Below are positions 57,956 to 64,000 of a stretch of 64,000 bases of DNA, piece by piece. The notes beneath the pieces are model-generated. The model was not told the origin of the DNA and did not search any database. It worked only from the letters and a program-made list of their open reading frames with translations. Position 1 is the first letter of the stretch. Each line of letters starts with the position of its first letter. Origin of the DNA: Vibrio sp. LaRot3 (GTDB lineage Bacteria; Pseudomonadota; Gammaproteobacteria; Enterobacterales; Vibrionaceae). The position numbers and the translations under genes were made by a program. Location: the NCBI RefSeq assembly GCF_027587025.1, contig NZ_JAPPTI010000003.1, positions 1 through 64,000 of the forward strand. Reading direction: 5' to 3'.

Positions 57956-59176
57956 ATGTCGGTATTTAACTATCAAGGACGTAACCTAGACGGTAGCAAA
58001 GTGACGGGTCAGGTTGAGGCTGCCACCGCTGAGCTTGCGGCTGAATCTTTGATGGCTAAAGGCGTTATTCCGTTAGAAATTAAAGAAGGGAGTAGCGGCT
58101 CAGCATTAAATGTTGATTTAAAAAGCTTGTTTACTCCAGCCGTACCGTTAGAAGTCTTGGTGATTTTCTGTCGTCAAATGTTCAGCTTGACCAAAGCGGG
58201 CGTGCCTTTATTACGCTCAATGAAAGGCTTAACGCAAAATTGCGCCAACAAACAACTCAAAGAAGCACTGGAAGATGTCACGAATGAGCTGACCAATGGT
58301 CGCAGCTTATCGGCCGCTATGCAGTTGCACCCTAAAGTATTTAGCCCGCTGTTTGTCTCTATGTTGAGTGTGGGTGAAAACACCGGTCGTTTAGATGAAG
58401 CCTTACTGCAGCTTGCTAACTATTACGAACAAGAGCTTGAAACCCGTAAACGTATTAAAACGGCGATGCGTTACCCAACGTTTGTGATCAGTTTCATTGT
58501 GATAGCCTTGTTCATTTTGAACGTTAAAGTAATACCGCAATTTTCCAGTATGTTTGCTCGTTTTGGTGTCGAGCTTCCTTTACCTACACGTATCTTGATG
58601 GCGACATCGAACTTTTTCGTCAATTACTGGGGCTTAATGTTGGCCTTGATAATCGGTGCTTTGTTTGCTTTTCGCGCTTGGCGACAAACCGCACAAGGAC
58701 GGGAAAAATGGGATAAGTTTCGTTTGCGTATGCCTGTTGTGGGGAGTGTGGTGAATCGAGCGCAAATGGCGCGCTTTGCTCGCACTTTCGCGCTGATGCT
58801 AAAAGCAGGCGTGCCGTTAAACCAATCACTTGCTCTATCGGCTGAAGCTTTGGATAACAAGTTCTTAGAAGCGCGCTTATTGGAGATGAAGTCGTCAATT
58901 GAAGCCGGCGGCACCATATCAAGTACCGCGATTAATAGCGGTATCTTCACCTCTTTGGTTATTCAGATGATTTCGGTCGGTGAAGAAACGGGTCGAATTG
59001 ATGAGTTGTTGCTCGAAGTCGCAGACTTTTATGATCGAGAAGTGGATTATGACCTTAAGACATTAACAGCCCGAATTGAGCCAATATTGCTAGTGATTGT
59101 TGCTGGTATGGTTCTTATCTTAGCGCTAGGTATCTTCTTACCTATGTGGGGCATGTTGGACGCGATTAAGGGCTAG
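57956..59176 (+). CDS. mshG: MSHA inner-membrane platform protein MshG
   Basis: A 406-residue PilC/GspF-type protein, the platform on which MshE acts. Two homologous cytoplasmic helical domains (about 70-190 and 272-390), each with the pattern FxRQ/FARTFAxMLxAGVPLxxSL, are separated by membrane segments. The extreme C-terminus is another membrane segment (LLVIVAGMVLILALGIFLPMW). Length is standard. It follows mshE by 8 bases. Confidence 0.96.
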   Translation: MSVFNYQGRNLDGSKVTGQVEAATAELAAESLMAKGVIPLEIKEGSSGSALNVDLKSLFTPAVPLEVLVIFCRQMFSLTKAGVPLLRSMKGLTQNCANKQLKEALEDVTNELTNGRSLSAAMQLHPKVFSPLFVSMLSVGENTGRLDEALLQLANYYEQELETRKRIKTAMRYPTFVISFIVIALFILNVKVIPQFSSMFARFGVELPLPTRILMATSNFFVNYWGLMLALIIGALFAFRAWRQTAQGREKWDKFRLRMPVVGSVVNRAQMARFARTFALMLKAGVPLNQSLALSAEALDNKFLEARLLEMKSSIEAGGTISSTAINSGIFTSLVIQMISVGEETGRIDELLLEVADFYDREVDYDLKTLTARIEPILLVIVAGMVLILALGIFLPMWGMLDAIKG

Positions 59177-59179
59177 CGC

Positions 59180-59650
59180 ATGGCGAGCAATTTAGAACGT
59201 TCTCGCTGGACAATTTGGTTATTAGTTGTTTTGGTATTGGTCCTCGCCTTTATGCTGTTCTGGAAAGATATTGAGCAAGAGGCGAGCGATACAGCTTTGG
59301 CACTTGTAAGCAAGCGGCTTGTTGATCGTGCGAGTTATTTTAAACAGCAATGGCTACTTGCGAAACAGCCAGAAGCATTAACTATAGAAGGCAAGCAGAT
59401 CGTTTATACCCATTCAGGTTGGGTTAAACCGATCAATAATGCGCAACAAGTTGATTGTGAGTTTTGGTTAGACGTGCTTTATCAAGAAAAGCGTGTTTTT
59501 GAATCTTTACCGGAAAAAATCACAAATAACTCAGAGGGCTCTGATTATCGTTGTGAGTACTTTTATAGTAGAGGGCATGCTTTAAGTATGGAACTAAAGC
59601 AGGATAAATTCTCGGTTGGCGTCAGCTTTTCGTCAGGTTATGTTTTTTGA
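59180..59650 (+). CDS. mshF: MSHA biogenesis protein MshF
   Basis: A 156-residue protein with a single N-terminal membrane segment (about 10-28) and a periplasmic remainder containing two cysteines (CEFW, CEYF). Its family is restricted to MSHA-type loci and its function is not established; the topology resembles minor-pilin or assembly-assisting proteins, but no prepilin cleavage site is visible. It is the last gene of the assembly part of the locus, three bases after mshG. Confidence 0.85.
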   Translation: MASNLERSRWTIWLLVVLVLVLAFMLFWKDIEQEASDTALALVSKRLVDRASYFKQQWLLAKQPEALTIEGKQIVYTHSGWVKPINNAQQVDCEFWLDVLYQEKRVFESLPEKITNNSEGSDYRCEYFYSRGHALSMELKQDKFSVGVSFSSGYVF

Positions 59651-59683
59651 CGCAAGTCGGCTAGTAATATTGTATTAGACGCG

Positions 59684-59689
59684 TATAAT
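59684..59689 (+). promoter_or_regulatory. Putative -10 element before mshB
   Basis: A perfect TATAAT lies 31 bases before the mshB ATG, in the 69-base gap after mshF. No matching -35 is evident at 16-18 bases upstream. A separate promoter before the pilin genes is described for V. cholerae MSHA. Confidence 0.55.
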
Positions 59690-59719
59690 ACGTTGTACTA
59701 AAAAGCGGGTTGAAGAATT

Positions 59720-60295
59720 ATGAATAATAAACAAGCTGGTTTCTCATTAGTTGAACTTGTGGTAGTGATTGTCGTGGTCGGTTTATTGGCGGTTGCCGCT
59801 TTGCCGCGCTTTCTTGATGTGACTGATGAAGCAAAAAAAGCCAGTATTGAAGGCGTTGCGGGTGGTTTCGCAACTGGCGTTCTTTCCGCAAGAGCTCAGT
59901 GGGAGGCAGAAGCTCGCCCATCAGAGACAATAGATAATGAACGTTATAACTTCGTCAATTACGACGGAGTGGACTTTTGGTTGACTCGTTCTGAAAGCGC
60001 GAACGGAAACTCTACGGGTTTTCGTGATGGTTACCCTTATGCGCTGAAACAAGGAAATGTTGGTTTTCCGAGTGACTTAACGCATGAAAGCTGTGTTTCT
60101 TTGATGGAGAACTTGCTTCAGAATCCACCAAAAGTTGATACTGTTGACAACGCAAAAAATGACAAAAACGTCAAATATACCGCTCAAGCGGATGTTAGCT
60201 CAGATTCTTGCATTTACATTCAGCAAGAAGGTGGCACTCAGCATCAGTTTGAGTATGAACTCAAAACCGGTCGTGTGACCGTAACCTTGCAGTAA
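59720..60295 (+). CDS. mshB: MSHA minor pilin MshB
   Basis: A 191-residue type IV prepilin. The leader MNNKQAG is cut before FSLVELVVVIVVVG, with Glu5 of the mature protein conserved. Two cysteines near residues 128 and 155 could form a disulfide. It lies just before the major pilin gene. It is larger than typical major pilins and is charged and Asn-rich in the globular part, so a minor or initiating pilin is likely. The prepilin peptidase must be encoded elsewhere. Confidence 0.93.
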   Translation: MNNKQAGFSLVELVVVIVVVGLLAVAALPRFLDVTDEAKKASIEGVAGGFATGVLSARAQWEAEARPSETIDNERYNFVNYDGVDFWLTRSESANGNSTGFRDGYPYALKQGNVGFPSDLTHESCVSLMENLLQNPPKVDTVDNAKNDKNVKYTAQADVSSDSCIYIQQEGGTQHQFEYELKTGRVTVTLQ

Positions 60296-60331
60296 AACTG
60301 CGATAATATTAAACATAGAGAGATTGATACT

Positions 60332-60823
60332 ATGAAAAGACAAGGCGGTTTCACCCTGATCGAACTAGTGGTGGTAATTGTTATTCTGGGTATTCTTGCA
60401 GTAACTGCAGCACCACGTTTCCTTAACCTACAAGATGATGCTCGTAATGCTACTCTTGAAGGTTTAGCTGGTGCAGTTCAAGGTGCTTCATCGATGATTT
60501 ATGGTAAAGCAGCTATTGCTGGTGAAGAGTCAAATGCTGGACCAGTAGCTGTTAGCTCAGGTGTTGGTAGTGGCAATATTAATACTGTTTATGGTTACCC
60601 TGAAGCTACATCTTCAGCTATTTCAGCTATCGTTCAAGGTCTAGAAAGCGGCGGTGATTTTGTGTTTATCGAAGACGTTGCAAACTCTACTCCAAAAGCA
60701 ATTACATTTGGTATTCCTGCTTACACAACATCTTGTGTTCAATACACGCAGGCAGATGCTAACAACCCAGCGAGAGTCTCAGTTGTCGATAATACTGGCA
60801 ACATCTGTGATAGCTCTCAATAA
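60332..60823 (+). CDS. mshA: MSHA major pilin MshA
   Basis: The 163-residue major prepilin of the MSHA pilus. The leader MKRQGG precedes FTLIELVVVIVILG, with Glu5 present. Two cysteines near the C-terminus (SCVQ and NICD) enclose the expected D-region. Rich in Ser, Ala and Gly. Strong RBS (AGAGAG) upstream and a terminator directly after the gene fit high expression of a major subunit. In V. cholerae this pilus mediates surface landing and biofilm initiation. Confidence 0.95.
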   Translation: MKRQGGFTLIELVVVIVILGILAVTAAPRFLNLQDDARNATLEGLAGAVQGASSMIYGKAAIAGEESNAGPVAVSSGVGSGNINTVYGYPEATSSAISAIVQGLESGGDFVFIEDVANSTPKAITFGIPAYTTSCVQYTQADANNPARVSVVDNTGNICDSSQ

Positions 60824-60830
60824 TCATTTT

Positions 60831-60857
60831 AAAAGGCCAGCTAAGCTGGCCTTTTTT
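60831..60857 (+). terminator. Terminator after mshA
   Basis: An 11-bp stem AAAAGGCCAGC/GCTGGCCTTTT with a TAA loop and a T run. It would let mshA be expressed above the downstream minor pilin genes. Confidence 0.9.
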
Positions 60858-60948
60858 CTACCCCGTCTCAAAAATCCCTACTATTCAAACCTTTTGCATA
60901 AATATTACGGTATACTGCTAAAGTTTACTTTCATCTGGCGAAGGTAGA

Positions 60949-61416
60949 ATGACTTTCCAAAAATCCCAAGGTTTCACATTGGTCGAACTGATTGTCGTGA
61001 TCATTTTGTTGGCCATCGTTTCTGTATATGCTGCGAGCCGCTATATCGGCGTCGGTAGCTTCTCTGCGTTTGCAATTCAAGAAAATGCCATTTCTGTTAT
61101 TAGGCAGGTTCAGTTGACTCGAATGCAATCCAACTCTGATGTAACAGCTGCTCTCAATGAGCTGACGCTTGAAATCAGCGCCGATTGCATAGGTTCTACA
61201 TTGGCGTGCTCTGAACGCTCTGACATGTCGAGCAATTGGGTCAGTGATGATAATGTCGTGTTCTCATCGGCACTATCTCAAGTACAATTTGATTTGTTAG
61301 GTAATCCGAACATTACCTCTGCGCTTGAAATTACGATAAGTGATAAAACCGGTGCAAGTTCAACGTCTGTTACGATTTGTCCCAATGGCCTTATCTCTAG
61401 CTCGGGGTGCTTATGA
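60949..61416 (+). CDS. mshC: MSHA minor pilin MshC
   Basis: A 155-residue prepilin: the leader MTFQKSQG is followed by FTLVELIVVIILLAIVS, with Glu5. It has the length and form of GspH-like minor pseudopilins, and four Cys in the globular part. It starts 91 bases after the mshA terminator, so it may have its own weak promoter in that gap. It overlaps mshD by the ATGA quartet. Confidence 0.92.
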   Translation: MTFQKSQGFTLVELIVVIILLAIVSVYAASRYIGVGSFSAFAIQENAISVIRQVQLTRMQSNSDVTAALNELTLEISADCIGSTLACSERSDMSSNWVSDDNVVFSSALSQVQFDLLGNPNITSALEITISDKTGASSTSVTICPNGLISSSGCL

Positions 61417-61985
61417 TAAAACGCCCACATGGTTTTACCTTAATTGAAAGTATTATCGTTATTGTGGTGATGGGTATCGCAATGCTGACGATTGTCTACT
61501 TTCTTTCTCCGCAAATTACACGCTCTGCCGATCCTCATTATCAATCTCGCGCTTCGGCGCTAGGACAAAGTGTGATGGGGCAAATTTTGTCGCGCAACTT
61601 TGATGAGCAGAATAACCAGCTCGGCGGTGATAGTCGCTGTGATTCAATATCATGCAGTGGATTTACCTCTACTCCTCTTGGGCCTGATGGTACGGAGACG
61701 CCAAGTCAATACGATGATGTGGATGACTATATTGGCTGTTGGACGACTTCAACACCGCTTGGAGCATGCAAGGATTTAAACTTGCTTTTGACCGACTCTG
61801 GAAAAGAGAGCAGTTATCATAACTTTGATATGACAGTGGATGTGGTTTACTTCGGAAGTTGTACGCCAGATAACCTCGCACCGTGCAGTAACTCCAATGC
61901 AAAAATGCTGAAACGAATCGATATGACCATTACTGCCGGTAGCCAACCGCCATTCACCTTAACTGCCTATAGAGGAAACTACTAA
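61413..61985 (+). CDS. mshD: MSHA minor pilin MshD
   Basis: A 190-residue prepilin: leader MIKRPHG, then FTLIESIIVIVVMG with Glu5. Many cysteines (at least seven) are present in the globular domain (CDSISC, CWTT, CKDL, CTPDN, CSNS). I take the ATG at 61413, which overlaps the mshC stop as ATGA; a GTG two codons earlier is possible. GspI-like by order. mshO begins at its last base. Confidence 0.9.
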   Translation: MIKRPHGFTLIESIIVIVVMGIAMLTIVYFLSPQITRSADPHYQSRASALGQSVMGQILSRNFDEQNNQLGGDSRCDSISCSGFTSTPLGPDGTETPSQYDDVDDYIGCWTTSTPLGACKDLNLLLTDSGKESSYHNFDMTVDVVYFGSCTPDNLAPCSNSNAKMLKRIDMTITAGSQPPFTLTAYRGNY

Positions 61986-62764
61986 TGAAGCAACGTGGTT
62001 TCACTTTAATTGAAATGGTGCTGACCATCATTGTCGGCGGTATTTTGGTGTTGGGTATTGCAGGTTTTGTTGAGTTGGGTACTCAGGGCTATGCGACCAC
62101 AGTGGATCGCCAACGTTTACAAACTCAAGCCAAGTTTGTGATGGAAAAGTTGACGCGAGAGGTTCGTCACGCGGTACCAAATGTGTTTGTTGATTATGGT
62201 ACTAACCAGCGTTGTATTTCTTTTTACCCGATTGTCGAGTCGGGGTTCTACAGTGTTTCAGGTGCAGATATTCAATTTATCGTTGGTAACCTAAGTGCGT
62301 CAGTAAGTTCGTTGGATGGATTAACATTACTGATTAACCCAACTGAACAGTTAAATGACAATCAGAATTTATCAGTGCTGAACAACAGTTTTGCTCTCAC
62401 TCCAACCAGCGTTGACACATTGACGATTTCAGGCGCAGTTGGATCAACCTTTGTGTTGCCTAATCAGGCGAACAATTTGGTCGGTGGTTCAGTGGTTAAC
62501 CGCCATTATATTACCGATGGTAATCGCCAAATTACCTATTGTGTCAGTACCGATAACCGAGTTGTGCGTGGTGAAGGTAACACTGCCGTGTCAGCGGATA
62601 TGGCTCCGTTGACTGATGCCGCTTGGGTGAGTGTTAGTGGTGCCATCAGTTATCAGCCAGCAAACGTGCAATACAATGGTGTCGTTCATGCTGACTTGCA
62701 GTTCAGTCAGAACGATGAGTTGACTCATTTCCAACAAGATGTACAGGTGCTGAATGTCCCATAA
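61985..62764 (+). CDS. mshO: MSHA minor pilin MshO
   Basis: A 259-residue prepilin: leader MKQRG, then FTLIEMVLTIIVGG with Glu5. Its size and position match GspJ/PilW-type minor pilins. The start shares a base with the mshD stop codon, and the end overlaps mshP by 11 bases, so these genes are tightly coupled. Confidence 0.92.
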   Translation: MKQRGFTLIEMVLTIIVGGILVLGIAGFVELGTQGYATTVDRQRLQTQAKFVMEKLTREVRHAVPNVFVDYGTNQRCISFYPIVESGFYSVSGADIQFIVGNLSASVSSLDGLTLLINPTEQLNDNQNLSVLNNSFALTPTSVDTLTISGAVGSTFVLPNQANNLVGGSVVNRHYITDGNRQITYCVSTDNRVVRGEGNTAVSADMAPLTDAAWVSVSGAISYQPANVQYNGVVHADLQFSQNDELTHFQQDVQVLNVP

Positions 62765-63200
62765 TCGAAATCGACAATTAGGCAGCTTATATGTTGTGGT
62801 GATTTTTGTCCTCGTAGTGATGGGCTTTCTCGCTACGACGCTAACTCGAATTGAGTTCTCCAATACCGATGCTCATGTGAAAGAGTTACTCGGCACGCAA
62901 GCGTGGATGCTCGCTCAAGCCGTTAATGAAGAAGCGCTGACAATTGTTTATCCATTGAATAGTCCAAGTAGTGCGATTGCAGCAAATTGTTCCAATACGA
63001 TGGCGATTGATACCGTTGTCGATAGTGCAAATAACTTCCACTCAGTGGCTAATTGCAAGCTAGTGCGAGCGAGCTGTGAGCCAGTGGGGACGCTTGCTGA
63101 GATGAATTATTTCAAACTCACAGCAAAAGTGAGCTGTGGCAGTGAAAAAAGTTTGGTCGAACGCTCAGAAGAGATCTGGGTTAGGGAGTCTATAGAATGA
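62754..63200 (+). CDS. mshP: MSHA biogenesis protein MshP (PilX/GspK-like)
   Basis: A 148-residue protein with an N-terminal hydrophobic segment (SLYVVVIFVLVVMGFLATTL, about 11-30) after a basic leader MSHNRNRQLG. The glycine before the segment could be a prepilin site, but the residue-5 glutamate is missing, as in GspK-type tip subunits. This suggests a tip or initiation role with MshD and MshO. It overlaps mshQ by ATGA. Confidence 0.88.
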   Translation: MSHNRNRQLGSLYVVVIFVLVVMGFLATTLTRIEFSNTDAHVKELLGTQAWMLAQAVNEEALTIVYPLNSPSSAIAANCSNTMAIDTVVDSANNFHSVANCKLVRASCEPVGTLAEMNYFKLTAKVSCGSEKSLVERSEEIWVRESIE

Positions 63201-64000
63201 AACAGATATTATGGATGCTGGTTCTGTCTCTCGTTAGTTTTTCTAGTTGGGCAGATGATGACGAAATTCGTACTTGTAATGTCAAACTGAATAAAGATTT
63301 TTCCATATTTGTTGATTATGGTGAAGTCGGTTCTTTGTCAACGCAAGATGCCGATGACGACGATGATGATGATTTTGAAGAGGAAGTCCTTTATATCACG
63401 ACTCGTGATAGTAAGAAGCCAATTAAACTTTGGTCAAATGATGACGATGAAAAAGATGCCATCTTCTATGACCCTCGTATCGATGATGATAAGCATGCTG
63501 AGATTCGCATTGATTTCGCATACAACAGCCACCAATCTCAAAGTTACATTGGAGAATTTACTTATTACTTAAAACAAAGTGGTAAGTGGGTAGAGCAGTC
63601 ACGTTCTTCTCAAGTGATTAATATTGGTACAAAGAAAGCTCAAGCCCTAATAGAGAATGATGACGATCGAGATGAGTTACATAATTTAAGATGTGATAGT
63701 AATCCTGTTGAGCCTGTCGATCCGCCAGTATTTTCATTAGATATCTGTCCTTATGTGCCAAATACAGTACAAACTAACAATGTTTACCAAATAGATCCCA
63801 ATGATCCTGATTCTGTGATTCCTCATGGTGCTCTGCAAGTTTCTCCGGGAAGTGGAAACTATGTTCAAGTGTCAGATTTTAAAGATGAATTTTTCTTAAT
63901 TGCTCAAACGGGGACTCAGGACTGCCGTTTTCCTGATGGAACGTATGGTGACTGTAAAACTACCACAGATTTACCTGTTGAGAATTTTCCTCCAACATTA
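63197..64000 (+). CDS. mshQ: MshQ N-terminal part, runs past the window
   Basis: An open frame of 268 codons begins with ATG inside the mshP stop (ATGA) and reaches the window edge without a stop. A signal peptide, KQILWMLVLSLVSFSSWA, is visible. The mature start is very acidic: DADDDDDDDFEEEV near residues 52-65, with more Asp/Glu clusters to about 185. MshQ of other vibrios is a large putative adhesin or tip protein of more than 1000 residues. Identity rests on its place after mshP. Confidence 0.85.
   Translation, partial: MKQILWMLVLSLVSFSSWADDDEIRTCNVKLNKDFSIFVDYGEVGSLSTQDADDDDDDDFEEEVLYITTRDSKKPIKLWSNDDDEKDAIFYDPRIDDDKHAEIRIDFAYNSHQSQSYIGEFTYYLKQSGKWVEQSRSSQVINIGTKKAQALIENDDDRDELHNLRCDSNPVEPVDPPVFSLDICPYVPNTVQTNNVYQIDPNDPDSVIPHGALQVSPGSGNYVQVSDFKDEFFLIAQTGTQDCRFPDGTYGDCKTTTDLPVENFPPTL

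Overview
The window is a stretch of gammaproteobacterial chromosome and almost certainly comes from a Vibrio, most likely the large chromosome. The evidence is a complete MSHA (mannose-sensitive hemagglutinin) type IV pilus locus, a QstR-type LuxR regulator between galU and ssb, repetitive tRNA arrays, and Vibrio-like housekeeping gene order. I cannot name the species. Coding density is high, there is no phage, insertion sequence or CRISPR array, and most genes are core genes.

Left part (1-20.4 kb). A small unassigned transcription-unit-like segment and a DedA membrane protein gene face a CPA1 sodium/proton antiporter gene. Then come metH, preceded by a tandem MetJ operator, and mgtE. A long leftward cluster follows (15.6 to 7.9 kb): yrbG, kdsD, kdsC, lptC, lptA, lptB, rpoN, hpf, ptsN, rapZ, npr. 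It makes Kdo precursors and LPS-transport parts, then sigma-54 and the nitrogen PTS. Divergent from it is mlaFEDCB-ibaG-murA, covering outer-membrane lipid asymmetry and peptidoglycan precursor synthesis. Both operons together form an envelope-biogenesis block.

Middle (20.4-35.3 kb). plsC and a lipoprotein serine hydrolase are followed by two related tRNA arrays of 5 and 4 genes (Asn, Thr, Phe) that flank one chemoreceptor gene. Next come mltC, yggX and mutY, divergent from trmB and glsB, and then the leftward group yggS, proC, yggT, yggU, a DUF4426 gene, rdgB and hemW.

Right part (35.3-64 kb). pilT and pilU encode pilus-retraction ATPases. lysC lies behind a lysine riboswitch. A class-V aminotransferase gene, a PglL-type O-oligosaccharyltransferase gene, uvrA (with a LexA box), galU, qstR and ssb follow. 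From 48.2 kb to the end runs the msh locus: mshH, I, J, K, L, M, N, E, G, F (regulation, alignment complex, secretin, motor, platform), then the pilin genes mshB, A, C, D, O, P, and mshQ cut by the window edge.

Working together: MshE, which carries c-di-GMP-binding motifs, would power MSHA extension. PilT/PilU would power retraction, MshL would be the outer-membrane pore, and MshI/J/K/M/N would link pore to motor. PglL is a candidate pilin glycosylase. Regulatory elements read directly from sequence are the MetJ operator, LexA box, lysine riboswitch with a putative terminator, two matching tRNA promoters, a perfect -10 hexamer before mshB, and a structured mshH leader with GGA loops that suggests CsrA control.
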